A stretch of DNA of 64,000 nucleotides from Pseudomonas syringae KCTC 12500 (GCF_000507185.2 NZ_AYTM02000002.1:3817501-3881500), one strand, 5' to 3'; positions 27,030 to 36,046 are shown, numbered from the stretch's first letter. Numbers and translations: made by a program. The notes: a model not told the origin generated them from the sequence alone.

Positions 27030-28847
27030 TCATTGAGCGATGGAAGATGTGTGCGCGGCGCGGTAGGCGCGCCAGCCTTTGTAGCCGGTGATGTCCAGCG
27101 CGCCTTCAAGGCCGCCAGGTTCACAGATGAAACCCTTGACCCACTGGCCGTCGGCCAATTGCAGGGAGCCGATGCCCAGTGGCGCGGGAATGGCCGCGAC
27201 GAAAGCGCCGAACTGGCTCAGCGGCATTTCCCAGACTTCTATCTCGATGCTCGCGCCCTGTTCAGCGACGCGCACCAGTCCCGGCTTCGGCGGCGTCGTT
27301 TCTGCCAGCGCATACAGGCGGTAATCCGCGCTGGTGGTTGTGCTGCGCAGCAGACGCGCGCCGCCTTCGAGCAATTGCCAGTTGAGTGGCTGGCCAACGA
27401 GGTGGGCACCGACCACCGCAACCTGCACGGTCGGGCTGTTATAGGGCAGGGGGGCCATCGCCACGGCGTCACGCTGGTCAGCCTGGCCGAACAGCGGCTG
27501 CCAGGCGGCGGCGATCTCTGCCAGGCGCTGATCGGCACCGGCCGGGCCAATCAGCGTGATGCCCGCAGGCAATCCGTCCGCGCGACGATCTGTCGGGATG
27601 GCGATGGCGCACATGTTCATCAGGTTGACGAAGTTGGTGTAATAGCCGAGCTGTGAGTTAAGCGCGACCGGGTTGCCGAGCACCGCTTCGATGGTCGGCA
27701 TGCACGGCGCGGTCGGCACCACCAGCACATCGATGTCGGTCAGCAACTGCTGCGCAGCGCGGGTCAGCTCTGCCAGGCGATAGCGGGCGTTGAACGTGTC
27801 CACGGCGTCGAATGAATCCGCGCTCTGCACAATGCCGCGTACCACAGGATGAATATCGGCCGCGTTGCTGGCGAAGAATTCGCCGATCGCAGCGCGGCGT
27901 TCCGCCACCCACGGGCCTTGATACAGCAGGGCAGCTGCCTCGGCGAACACGTCGAACTCGATGGTGCTGACCGTCACCAACGGGTCGTTCTGCAGGGCTT
28001 TAAGGGTTTTGAGGTAAGCCGCCTTTGCCTGCTCATCGCCGAAGAACTCGCAGTGCCGCGCGACGGCGACACGCCGAACCCTGCGCTGCACCGGCAATGC
28101 CTGCACGGCCACACTGGACGCATCCAGCGGGTCGTAAGCTGCAATGACCTGCGCGACCTGCCAGGCTTGCATGACATCCTTGGCAAAGATGGATGGGCAG
28201 TCCAGCGTGCGGCAGGCAGGCACGACTCCGCGGCTGCTGAACAGGCCAAGGCTGGGCTTGAGCCCGACGATGCCGTTGAAGCCGGCCGGCACGCGGCCTG
28301 AACCTGCGGTGTCCGTGCCCAGTGCAAAACTGACGTAGCCACGCGCTACCGCCACTGCCGAGCCAGAACTCGAACCGCCGCTGACGTAGGCCGGATCATG
28401 CGCATTGCGCACCGCGCCGTAGGGCGAACGGACGCCCACCAGGCCAGTAGCGAATTGATCGAGATTGGTCTTGCCCATCAGGATCGCGCCGCTGTCGAGC
28501 AGCAGTTGCACAACGTGAGCACTGTCCTCGGGCACGTAGGCGAACGCCGGGCAAGCAGCCGTGGTCGGCATGTGCGCCACGTCGAAATTGTCCTTGACCG
28601 CAAAGGGCACGCCGAACAGCGGCAACCGGTCATACAGCGCATCGCCCAGTTGTTCGGCGATACTCTCCAGCGCCTTTGCCCGCTCGACAAGCTGTGCCAG
28701 CGGGACGCGATGAATCCAGACCTCTGCCCGGTCATCCGCATCGATGTGTGCGGTCAGGGTGTGCACCAGTGTCGTCAGCGTGGTGTCGCCCGAGCGGAGC
28801 GCCGACTGAAGTTCAGGGATATCGAGTGCAGTCATGGTGGTGTTCAT
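27030..28847 (-). CDS. atzF: Allophanate hydrolase
   Basis: 605-aa amidase-signature enzyme that hydrolyses allophanate to ammonia and carbon dioxide. The amidase domain spans about residues 1-440, with the Ser-cisSer-Lys triad: Lys in VKDNF (about 89), and the serines in SGGSSSGSAVAVA (about 164) and DTAGSGRVPAG. The C-terminal domain (about 450-605) is the small all-beta/alpha extension characteristic of AtzF-type rather than plain amidases. It is the first gene of the operon. No good SD precedes ATG 28847; an in-frame ATG at 28835 is an alternative start. The TGTATACA operator lies four bases upstream of 28847. Confidence 0.9.
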   Translation of the reverse strand: MNTTMTALDIPELQSALRSGDTTLTTLVHTLTAHIDADDRAEVWIHRVPLAQLVERAKALESIAEQLGDALYDRLPLFGVPFAVKDNFDVAHMPTTAACPAFAYVPEDSAHVVQLLLDSGAILMGKTNLDQFATGLVGVRSPYGAVRNAHDPAYVSGGSSSGSAVAVARGYVSFALGTDTAGSGRVPAGFNGIVGLKPSLGLFSSRGVVPACRTLDCPSIFAKDVMQAWQVAQVIAAYDPLDASSVAVQALPVQRRVRRVAVARHCEFFGDEQAKAAYLKTLKALQNDPLVTVSTIEFDVFAEAAALLYQGPWVAERRAAIGEFFASNAADIHPVVRGIVQSADSFDAVDTFNARYRLAELTRAAQQLLTDIDVLVVPTAPCMPTIEAVLGNPVALNSQLGYYTNFVNLMNMCAIAIPTDRRADGLPAGITLIGPAGADQRLAEIAAAWQPLFGQADQRDAVAMAPLPYNSPTVQVAVVGAHLVGQPLNWQLLEGGARLLRSTTTSADYRLYALAETTPPKPGLVRVAEQGASIEIEVWEMPLSQFGAFVAAIPAPLGIGSLQLADGQWVKGFICEPGGLEGALDITGYKGWRAYRAAHTSSIAQ

Positions 28848-28848
28848 T

Positions 28849-28860
28849 CATGTATACAAG
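28849..28860. promoter_or_regulatory. GntR/FCD-type operator of the urea-oligomer operon
   Basis: CATGTATACAAG, with TGTATACA at 28851-28858, directly upstream of atzF. This is the palindrome class bound by FadR/VanR-type GntR proteins, and the operon encodes such a regulator at 18850. Binding here would block transcription initiation. Inferred. Confidence 0.55.
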
Positions 28861-29057
28861 ATGAACTGACGGGTTTGCACGTTACGGGCCAAGCTTGGTC
28901 CGAGGGCGATTTACAGGGAGGTTACCGGCAATTGGCAGGGTGTTATTCAGCAGTCATGCGTCATGTTTGCGCTTGAACGTGTCTGTGTGCACAAAGATGG
29001 GTCGTGTCAGCCGCAGGGCGAATGTACCGCCGCACGGCTGACATCAATGCAGGTTTC

Positions 29058-29438
29058 TCAGCTCTCGCAGAACCTGAGCCGGTTACCGAACGGGTCGCAG
29101 ACTTCCAGGGTTTTCCCCCAACCTTGCTGGACGATGTCCGGGCGAGCATAGCCGTACTGCTTGCCGATCAGCTCATCGCGCAATTGCTCGATGTTCTGCG
29201 TCGGGATGAACACCGCCGCACCTGGACAGGCGTCACCGTGATGCTCGGAGAGGTGCAGGTTCAACCCGTTACGGCTGATGCCCAGATACAACGGCAGATC
29301 CGCTTCGAAGCGGTGCTCGAACTCGATGCTGAAACCGAGAAAGTCGATGTAAAACTCACGCGCTTTGCGTTCATCGAAGATCCGCAGGATCGGGATGGCG
29401 CTGGTGAAGATCACGGTGGCTGGCTCCTGTGCAGACAT
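29058..29438 (-). CDS. VOC (glyoxalase/bleomycin-resistance fold) protein
   Basis: 126-aa vicinal-oxygen-chelate protein of the 'glyoxalase superfamily' type: two beta-alpha-beta-beta-beta modules, with IPILRIFDERKAREFYIDFLG (first module, about residues 15-35) and DPFGNRLRFCES at the end. Histidine and glutamate positions typical of metal sites are partly present (LHLSEHHGD). Members range from bleomycin-binding proteins to dioxygenase-like enzymes. There is no operon partner, so the substrate is unknown. Confidence 0.8.
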   Translation of the reverse strand: MSAQEPATVIFTSAIPILRIFDERKAREFYIDFLGFSIEFEHRFEADLPLYLGISRNGLNLHLSEHHGDACPGAAVFIPTQNIEQLRDELIGKQYGYARPDIVQQGWGKTLEVCDPFGNRLRFCES

Positions 29439-29499
29439 TGCTATTCCTTTATTTGAAATGATGGGCGTGCAGTCATTGATGCCAATGCACGCATTTATG

Positions 29500-29979
29500 C
29501 TATGCGGGCTGCTTTACCGGGAACGAGACGAACGGTTTTATTTCCTTGAGGACGAACATGCTCTGCATTTCCTTGATGCCGGGTAATCGTCTGACCACGG
29601 TCATGGCGAAGTCAGCAAAGGAATCCAGGTCGGGCGCTACGACCTGAAGCAGAAAGTCCGCATCGCCACCGATGCTGTAGCACGCCACGACATCTTCCAG
29701 CTGCATGACTTCCTTCTCGAATTTTCTGGCCTCGGCCTCACTATGACTGTCGATGCTGATACGAATGAACACCATGACGCCAAGCCCTATCTTGCGGCGG
29801 TCCAGAACGGCTCGGTAACCCTGTATATAGCGATGTTCTTCAAGCTGCTTGACCCGTCGCCAGCAGGGCGAGGCAGACATGCCGATCTGATCGGCCAGGG
29901 TCTGATTGGTGATACGGCCGTCCTGCTGCAGAGCCGTGAGGATCCTTACATCTATCGGGCTTAATGTCGGATGGGTCAT
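29500..29979 (-). CDS. Lrp/AsnC-family regulator, divergent from a LysE exporter
   Basis: 159-aa regulator with an N-terminal HTH (TNQTLADQIGMSASPCWRRV, about residues 24-43) and a C-terminal RAM/ACT-like ligand domain. It is divergently transcribed from a LysE-type exporter gene, the usual arrangement in which an Lrp protein senses an amino acid and switches on its efflux. The roughly 170-bp intergenic region is AT-rich, as expected for Lrp sites. Confidence 0.9.
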   Translation of the reverse strand: MTHPTLSPIDVRILTALQQDGRITNQTLADQIGMSASPCWRRVKQLEEHRYIQGYRAVLDRRKIGLGVMVFIRISIDSHSEAEARKFEKEVMQLEDVVACYSIGGDADFLLQVVAPDLDSFADFAMTVVRRLPGIKEMQSMFVLKEIKPFVSFPVKQPA

Positions 29980-30151
29980 AAATACCGTTACTCCTCATGT
30001 TGCAGGAAATTTATACCGGTTTTAGCCGTCCAGCCAGTAAGAACAGATAATTCTTTCCGCGTTGAAACACGTAATATTTTTCGACACAGGGGTTTGCCTG
30101 CTGGATCTCAGGCAAGCTCTCCAATCAGCGTCAAGTCTCAAGGAGTGCAAC

Positions 30152-30772
30152 ATGCTTGATCTGACTCAGGTTCTTACCTATTCGGCAGCGCTGGGCATCG
30201 CCGCCGCCATCCCTGGCCCCGGTATGGCCGCGCTGGTAGCGCGAAGCGTCAGCGGCGGGGCGGTGTCAGGCTTCTGCCTGCTGTCCGGGCTGATCCTCGG
30301 TGACCTGACCTATCTTTCATTTGCAGTATTTGGTCTTGCCATGATTGCCGAACACTTCAATGCGTTGTTTCAGGTAGTGCGATGGGGGGCGGCGATTTAT
30401 CTGTGCTATCTGGCCTGGCAGTTCTGGTTCGCAGATCATCAAGCCATCGAAATCGGAAAATCAGCGAAGAAAAAAGAGTTGCTGTCCGCGGCCGCGTCCG
30501 GACTGACCATCACCTTGGGCAACCCCAAGACCATTGCCTTTTATCTGGCGCTTTTGCCGTTGGTCATCAATCTTGAAACGGTCTCTTTGCAGACGTGGGG
30601 GCTGGTTCTGGTGCCACTGACGGTGCTGGTACTGCTGGCGGTCGGGGCCGTGTTCATATTTGCCGCCTTGCGCATTCGACATTTGCTGTCGAGTGAGAGT
30701 GCGCAAAGAAAACTGTTTCGCGGTGCGGCGGCAATCATGGTAGCGGCGGCAGCTTCGATGCTGGTGCGCTGA
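30152..30772 (+). CDS. LysE/RhtB-family amino acid exporter
   Basis: 206-aa inner-membrane exporter with about six hydrophobic helices. The N-terminal LysE/RhtB signature is IAAAIPGPGMAALVARSVSG (about residues 13-32), and LTITLGNPKTIAFYLALLP is near 115. It exports an amino acid or homoserine-like compound. The start is ATG 30152, behind AAGGAG; the frame continues 30 codons upstream without an SD. Likely controlled by the divergent Lrp-family gene. Confidence 0.9.
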   Translation: MLDLTQVLTYSAALGIAAAIPGPGMAALVARSVSGGAVSGFCLLSGLILGDLTYLSFAVFGLAMIAEHFNALFQVVRWGAAIYLCYLAWQFWFADHQAIEIGKSAKKKELLSAAASGLTITLGNPKTIAFYLALLPLVINLETVSLQTWGLVLVPLTVLVLLAVGAVFIFAALRIRHLLSSESAQRKLFRGAAAIMVAAAASMLVR

Positions 30773-30786
30773 TCTGCCTGGAGGGT

Positions 30787-30812
30787 GGATGAGGCCGTTG
30801 ACGACCTCATCC
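30787..30812. terminator. Hairpin between convergent exporter and MFS genes
   Basis: Perfect 8-bp stem GGATGAGG / CCTCATCC with a 10-nt loop, 14 bp after the exporter stop. No T-run; probably a bidirectional terminator. Confidence 0.5.
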
Positions 30813-30820
30813 GGTCGCCG

Positions 30821-32242
30821 CTACAGCTCCTTCTTCAAATGCTTTTCGATCTGCTCCAGCGACTTGCCCTTGGTTTCCGGCAGGCACAGGAACACGAAAA
30901 TCAACGAGCCAATGTTGATGGCGGCGAAGATGAAGAACGTCGGGTTGCCGATGGTATCGACTGCAATCGGGAATGTGAACGCTACCGATGCGTTGAACAA
31001 CCACTGCATCGATACCGCTGTGCCGGTCAGCAAGCCGCGCACCTGCATGGGGAACAGTTCTGACATCAGCAGCCAGTAGACCGGCGAGATGCACATCTGC
31101 ATGAACAGCAGAAACACCAGAATGCAGGCGAGGGCGGTGTAGCTCTGGGTCATGTTCTGCGGCATGAACTGCAACACGCAACCGAGCGCTGCCTGCATCA
31201 GAATGACGATGACCAGGCCGGTCATCAGCAAATGCCGACGCCCGTAGCGGCCGATGGCCCAGATGCCCAGCAAGGTTGCGATGACTGACACCACGCCGTT
31301 GCCGATCGTCGCGGTCAGCGCAGCGTTGGTGCCCATCCCGGTGTTCTTGAGAATGATCGGCGTATAGTACATGAACGCGTTCACCCCGGTGAACTGCGCG
31401 GTAAAGCCCAGACCTACACCGATCAGCAACAACTTGATGACCCAGCGCTGACGCAGCAATTCTCTTGCTTTGGGACGATGGCGAGCTTCTTCGTCCTGCG
31501 CTTTCATCTCGTCGATTTCACGCTGCGCGTCCTGTGTGCTGGGGCGCAGTTGCTCCAGCACATCCTGCGCTTCGTCGAAACGCCCTTTGGAGGCCAGCCA
31601 GCGCGGCGACGCAGGTACGAAGAACGTACCAACCAGCAGCAACACGCCTGGCACCATGGCGACGGCCAGCATGTAACGCCAGATCCCCGGTGTATGCAGC
31701 AAGGCCGCCATGACCGCACTCAGCACATAGGCGAGTAACTGGCCGCTGACGATCATCAATTCGTTACGGCTGACCAGCCGCGCACGCCGTGACGGGCCTG
31801 CGATCTCGGCGATGAACACCGGCACTGTGGCAGAGCCGCCGCCCACTGCGATACCCAGCACGAAGCGCGCTGCAATCATGAACGGAATCGACGGCGCAAT
31901 GGCGGTGCCCAGTGCGCCGGCGATAAACAGCACTGACAGCAGGCGTAATGTGAGGCGGCGTCCGAAGCGGTCGGAGATATAGCCGCTGGCAAGCGAGCCG
32001 AACGCGGCGCCGACAATCAGTGACGCGGTGACCATCCCTTCGCTGTACGCATCCAGACCCAGGCCTCCCTGATCGGCGGGCAGGGTCATGAACGGCAGGG
32101 CACCGGCGATGATGCCAGTGTCATACCCGAACGCCAGCGCGCCCATGGTCGCCACAAGCACAGAGATAAAGATGAGTCGATTCGATGCAGCGCGTTGCCG
32201 GCCTTGCTGACCCGCCGCTGCTGAGGTGCTACTAGAAGACAT
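30821..32242 (-). CDS. Sugar porter MFS transporter
   Basis: 473-aa major-facilitator transporter of the sugar porter family, with twelve predicted helices. Family motifs are DRFGRR (helix 2-3 loop, about residue 91), the PESPR-like PASPRWL (about residue 218) and PETKGKSLEQIE at the C-terminus. It probably imports a hexose, pentose or polyol by proton symport. No enzymes are adjacent to fix the substrate. A Cra/FruR-like site lies about 140 bp upstream of its start. Confidence 0.92.
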   Translation of the reverse strand: MSSSSTSAAAGQQGRQRAASNRLIFISVLVATMGALAFGYDTGIIAGALPFMTLPADQGGLGLDAYSEGMVTASLIVGAAFGSLASGYISDRFGRRLTLRLLSVLFIAGALGTAIAPSIPFMIAARFVLGIAVGGGSATVPVFIAEIAGPSRRARLVSRNELMIVSGQLLAYVLSAVMAALLHTPGIWRYMLAVAMVPGVLLLVGTFFVPASPRWLASKGRFDEAQDVLEQLRPSTQDAQREIDEMKAQDEEARHRPKARELLRQRWVIKLLLIGVGLGFTAQFTGVNAFMYYTPIILKNTGMGTNAALTATIGNGVVSVIATLLGIWAIGRYGRRHLLMTGLVIVILMQAALGCVLQFMPQNMTQSYTALACILVFLLFMQMCISPVYWLLMSELFPMQVRGLLTGTAVSMQWLFNASVAFTFPIAVDTIGNPTFFIFAAINIGSLIFVFLCLPETKGKSLEQIEKHLKKEL

Positions 32243-32621
32243 GAATCTGAAGTCCTTGGCTTGAAACCAGCGTTGCGCCAGTACGTGGATGTCACGCTTA
32301 GGGCGGTGTCGGCCGTGCTAGTTCCCTACAAACCCGCTCAGGATTGTTTTCCTGGCGAAAGCCTTGAGCGTGAGACTGCTGAAACGATTAACTTTTGCTT
32401 GTCATAACGCCCCTGTTTTCCCCTTTTGCTGTCAATGAAATTCAGTTTTTTTGACTGGTAAAAGATGCTTTTCATTGATTTACAAGCCGTTTTTATCTGG
32501 CACATACGCTGCTGTCATTACTCACTCTCTGCGCCGCTCATAAGCGCTACAGTAAGGCCGCAATTGTGTGCAGCCTTTTCAACGAGGCTGCGTCGGTATC
32601 GTTTGAAAAGGAGGGCGCCAT
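32243..32621. other. Divergent promoter region of the sugar porter and SnoaL genes
   Basis: About 380 bp of comparatively AT-rich non-coding DNA containing the promoters of both divergent genes. The clearest element is a FruR/Cra-like site at 32381-32392. No gene seen. Confidence 0.5.
32381..32392 (-). promoter_or_regulatory. Candidate Cra (FruR) binding site
   Basis: Read on the minus strand it is TTAATCGTTTCA, one base different from the P. putida Cra operator TTAAACGTTTCA as I recall it. It lies upstream of a sugar porter gene. A twelve-base match can occur by chance, so this is tentative. Confidence 0.4.
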
Positions 32622-33038
32622 ATGAACCTGGCTGAGCAGTACCGTGCCTACATCGCCTGCCTCAATGATCGTCGCTGGCAGGACTTGGGCAATTTCGTCG
32701 ACGACGGCGTGCACTACAACGGCGAGCGGATCAGTCTGGCCGGTTACCGGGCGATGCTGGAAAATGACGTCAGGATCATCCCCGACCTGCGTTTCAATAT
32801 CGACCTGCTGGTGGTCGAAGCACCACAGGTTGCCGCCCGTCTGCTCTTCAACTGCTCTCCGCAAGGCCGTTTTCTCGGGCTGGAGGCGCTTGGCGAGCGC
32901 ATTGCCTTCAGCGAAAACGTGTTCTACACCTTTGGCGACGGCAAGATCGTCGGCGTCTGGTCGATCATTGATAAAGCGGCAGTGGAGCGCGAGCTTCGTG
33001 GCGAAGCGGCGAGCGTTTCGAGTGATAGAGCTACCTGA
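32622..33038 (+). CDS. SnoaL-like ester cyclase family protein
   Basis: 138-aa NTF2-fold protein of the SnoaL-like polyketide-cyclase/ester cyclase family. The N-terminal helix YRAYIACLNDRRW and the following hydrophobic pocket strands (VHYNGERISLAGYR, FNIDLLVVEAP) match. Members include cyclases and many uncharacterised proteins. There is no biosynthetic neighbour, so the substrate is unknown. A strong SD (AAGGAGG) precedes the ATG. Confidence 0.8.
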   Translation: MNLAEQYRAYIACLNDRRWQDLGNFVDDGVHYNGERISLAGYRAMLENDVRIIPDLRFNIDLLVVEAPQVAARLLFNCSPQGRFLGLEALGERIAFSENVFYTFGDGKIVGVWSIIDKAAVERELRGEAASVSSDRAT

Positions 33039-33134
33039 ACGATTCCAGTACGTTCATCGAAGTAAAATCATTTCAGGGCACTCCGGGGTGGTAGCGCAGT
33101 CTTTTTTAGACACTCTCACCCGGCGGAGCCCGAC

Positions 33135-33761
33135 ATGATCACTGTCCATCACCTGAACAACTCACGTTCGCAGCGTATTCTGTGGCTGCTCGAAGAGCTC
33201 GACCTGCCCTACGAAATCAAACGTTATCAACGCGACCCGAAAACCAACCTTGCGCCACCCGAGCTCAAGGCGGTGCATCCGCTGGGCAAATCACCTGTCA
33301 TCGAAGATGGCCCGCATGTGGTCATCGAGTCCGGTGCCATTGTCGACTACCTGATTCGCCGCCATGGCGACGGTCGTCTGCAGCCGGACCCTGCCAGCGC
33401 AACCTACGACGAATACGTGCAATGGCTGCACTTCGCGGAAGGCTCGGCGATTCTGCCGCTGATGCTCAACCTGTACGTTGGGCGTCTGGGTGACGCAGGT
33501 GCGCCACTGCATCCGCGTATCCAGTCGGAACTGGCCAACTACCTGGGCTATCTGAACGAGGCCTTGGGGCTGACTCCGTATCTGCTTGGCGACGAGCTAA
33601 GTGGTGCGGACATTCAGATGAGCTTCATCGGCGAGTTCGCCAAGGCCCAGGCAATGCTGCAGCCGTACCCGAACGTGACCGCGTGGGTTGAAAGACTGCA
33701 GGGCAGACCTGCGTACCGCAAGGCTTTGGAGCAGGGCGGGGAATATTCTTTCGCCAAGTAA
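33135..33761 (+). CDS. Glutathione S-transferase
   Basis: 208-aa cytosolic GST. The N-terminal thioredoxin-like domain contains NSRSQRILWLLEELDLPYE (residues 8-26) and the glutathione-gamma-glutamyl site ESGAIVDYL (about residue 64). The C-terminal all-helical domain has LGDELSGADIQMSF (about residue 151, the N-capping box). It conjugates glutathione to electrophiles or acts on peroxides; the exact class is not decided. Confidence 0.9.
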   Translation: MITVHHLNNSRSQRILWLLEELDLPYEIKRYQRDPKTNLAPPELKAVHPLGKSPVIEDGPHVVIESGAIVDYLIRRHGDGRLQPDPASATYDEYVQWLHFAEGSAILPLMLNLYVGRLGDAGAPLHPRIQSELANYLGYLNEALGLTPYLLGDELSGADIQMSFIGEFAKAQAMLQPYPNVTAWVERLQGRPAYRKALEQGGEYSFAK

Positions 33762-33782
33762 CCGCCGTGCCTGATATTCGGG

Positions 33783-33842
33783 CTGATCGTTCCCTACGCT
33801 CCCGTGGGAATGCAGTTCCCGACGCTCTGCGTCGCACGATGG
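33783..33842. repeat. P. syringae-type dispersed palindromic repeat
   Basis: The sequence beginning CTGATCGTTCCCTACGCTC continues with GTGGGAATGCAGTTCCC and GACGCTCTGCGTC, a mosaic of short inverted repeats. I recognise it as a repeat type common in P. syringae genomes. It lies between the GST gene and the convergent DUF2986 gene. The GATCGTTCC core also occurs at 6600. Confidence 0.7.
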
Positions 33843-33857
33843 CGCTTACGTGGTGGG

Positions 33858-34019
33858 TCAGCCTTCAGACGGGCTGTTGGAGTCCTGATCCGCTTCGGCC
33901 GCCAGCTTCACGCGGTCGGCCTTGCTGATGTATTTTTCCTTGCTCTGCGGGGCCAGTTTGGCGCTGGCCTTTTTGGCATGGGCCTTGAGCAACTGCTGGA
34001 TTTTCTTGCGACGATTCAT
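33858..34019 (-). CDS. DUF2986 small basic protein
   Basis: 53-aa lysine-rich protein (MNRRKKIQQLLKAHAKKASA at the N-terminus). It matches the DUF2986 family of small conserved gammaproteobacterial proteins, which have no known function; the charge suggests nucleic-acid or ribosome contact, but this is speculative. The longer frame to 34082 lacks an SD. It is followed on the same strand by nothing and preceded by the OPT transporter gene 63 bp away. Confidence 0.75.
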   Translation of the reverse strand: MNRRKKIQQLLKAHAKKASAKLAPQSKEKYISKADRVKLAAEADQDSNSPSEG

Positions 34020-34082
34020 GTTCTTCAACTCGCTTGCACAGGTGCGAATCATAGCAGTTTGCCTGTCGCGCCATGCATGCAA

Positions 34083-35828
34083 CTACCCGCCGTTCTGAAC
34101 CATCTGCCACAACGACGCACCGACGCCGGTAATGCTCTCGCCGGCAATCAGGCCAGCCGCTGCGGTGATGGCGAAGCGTTCGGTAAGCGATGGCCAGCGA
34201 CAGTTCACCAGCCAGGTGAGCACTGCACCGAGCGCCATCATCAACGACACCGAGGCGGGTAGTACGAAGGCCAGGCCCAGTGCTGCGGCGCTGGGCAGGT
34301 ACCGGGCGCGGTGCGCGGGCAGTGTGCTGTCGAGGATGCCCAGCAGCAAACCGGCCAGACCACCGATGAAAATTGCCCAGCGGATGCTCGCCGACAGCGA
34401 GTCCAGACCGTGCGTCAGCGTCTGCGCCACCGCTTTCCAGGTCGCCACTGCCGGGGCTGGCCACTCTTCGGTGAGCAGCATCGATTGCGGGTCCGGGATC
34501 AGCGCCATATAGGCCAGGACCCCGACGATACTGCCGACGAAAATCCCCAGGGTCTGGGCAATCAACTGTTTGCGCGGCGTGGCGCCAATCGCCCGGCCTA
34601 CCTTGAAGTCGTTCATCAAATCGGTGCATTGCCCGGCTGAACCGCCGGCCGTGTTGGCGCTCATCAGGTTGATCGGCACCTGACCCGGCGCGACGATGCC
34701 GAAGCTCAGTTGCGATAACTGCCCGATTGCGCCGATGGGCGGAATACCCGTGGCACCGACCACGCGCGCCGCCACGGCTGCCAGGCAGATCGCCAGAGGA
34801 ATGGTCAGTAGGGCCATCCACAGGTTGATACCGAACAACAGCGCCTGCAGGCTGACGACCAGCAGGATCGCCAGCGCAAAACCGGCGGCCGGCCCGGGCT
34901 TGGGCATTGACCAGGGTGTTCCGCCGCTGGCTTTGGTAGAAGCGTGCAGTGTCCACAGGCGGATGGCCAATGAGGCCAGCGTCGAACAGACCATCAGGCT
35001 AACGCCCGGCCACAGCAACCATTCCACCAGCGCGGCGAACTGCGGGCCGCTGCTGTCGGCCGGTAGCGTCACCAGCCCCTGTTCCAGCAGCCACGGCGCC
35101 AGGCCACCCCAGGCTAGCAAGGCTCCGATCAGCAGGGTCAAGCCGACGCGAATACCGATAATCGCCCCGAACCCCACCAGCAGCAGCGAAGGGTCAGCGG
35201 TAAAGGTCAGGCGCTCCAACTGAGCGCTCGGCGACCAGCGCGGGAACGCCCACACGAACGTGTCGACCCACTTGGCCAGCGCCGACAGCAACGCAGTACT
35301 GAGCAGCACCTTGAGGCGCGTCGCAGCTTCACGGCCATGATTGTAGATGTGCAGGAGGGTTTCCAGAGTGGCCATGCCCTCGGGAAATTTCAGCGATGTG
35401 TCATTGAGCAGTGACGGCCGCAAATACCAGGCAATCCAGATCCCCAGAAAGCTCACCGAGAAGACCCAGGCGATCATCGGGATGGCATCCAGTTGCTGGC
35501 CGGTCAGCAAGGTATAAGCCGGAATCGGCGCGACCAGCCCGCCTGAAATGATAGACGCAGCGGCGGAGGCGACAGTCTGATTGATGTTGCTCTCATGCAG
35601 CGTCCACGGCAGCTGCGCGGACGAGCGCTTTGACAGCCCTTGCCAGATCGCATAACCGATCAACAACGCAATGATCGACATGTTGAACGACCAGCCGATC
35701 TTCAACCCGGCGTACACATTGGAAGGCGTCAACAGGATACCGAGTACGACCCCGGTAATGACCGCGCGTAGACTGAGCTCACGCTCGACAGGGCTGGCAA
35801 GAGGGGGCGCTGGTGAGGTCGAAAGCAT
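34083..35828 (-). CDS. OPT-family oligopeptide transporter
   Basis: 581-aa integral membrane protein with about fourteen to sixteen hydrophobic segments, of the oligopeptide transporter (OPT) superfamily. The early motif VVLGILLTPSNVYAGLKIGW (about residues 26-45) and the later NLMSANTAGGSAGQCTDLMN stretch (about residues 386-405) are family hallmarks. It probably imports peptides or metal-chelate complexes such as siderophore-like ligands. The start is ATG 35828, behind AAGGA; an upstream ATG at 35846 lacks an SD. Confidence 0.9.
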   Translation of the reverse strand: MLSTSPAPPLASPVERELSLRAVITGVVLGILLTPSNVYAGLKIGWSFNMSIIALLIGYAIWQGLSKRSSAQLPWTLHESNINQTVASAAASIISGGLVAPIPAYTLLTGQQLDAIPMIAWVFSVSFLGIWIAWYLRPSLLNDTSLKFPEGMATLETLLHIYNHGREAATRLKVLLSTALLSALAKWVDTFVWAFPRWSPSAQLERLTFTADPSLLLVGFGAIIGIRVGLTLLIGALLAWGGLAPWLLEQGLVTLPADSSGPQFAALVEWLLWPGVSLMVCSTLASLAIRLWTLHASTKASGGTPWSMPKPGPAAGFALAILLVVSLQALLFGINLWMALLTIPLAICLAAVAARVVGATGIPPIGAIGQLSQLSFGIVAPGQVPINLMSANTAGGSAGQCTDLMNDFKVGRAIGATPRKQLIAQTLGIFVGSIVGVLAYMALIPDPQSMLLTEEWPAPAVATWKAVAQTLTHGLDSLSASIRWAIFIGGLAGLLLGILDSTLPAHRARYLPSAAALGLAFVLPASVSLMMALGAVLTWLVNCRWPSLTERFAITAAAGLIAGESITGVGASLWQMVQNGG

Positions 35829-36046
35829 GCGAATTCCTTTCGGCAATGAGACAAGGCAACCTATAAAGTGAGCGCCATATCGGCCGAAGGTTCATATGGC
35901 AGGCATCGTTGGGTGGTGGCGTGAAGGCATCCGTTTGTTCCGGTTTTCGCCGACCGGTTACGCAGGGTGCCTGTTGCAGGAACCTCAGAAATCAGAGTGC
36001 CGGAAGGACATCGCCACGCACCCTTTGGTGAGTTACAGGCGGTGAG

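Noticed and set aside
28848..29057. Possible guanidine (ykkC) riboswitch before the allophanate hydrolase operon
   Set aside because: Such riboswitches occur before some urea-carboxylase operons, but I could not find the conserved core here; the GntR palindrome explains regulation more simply.
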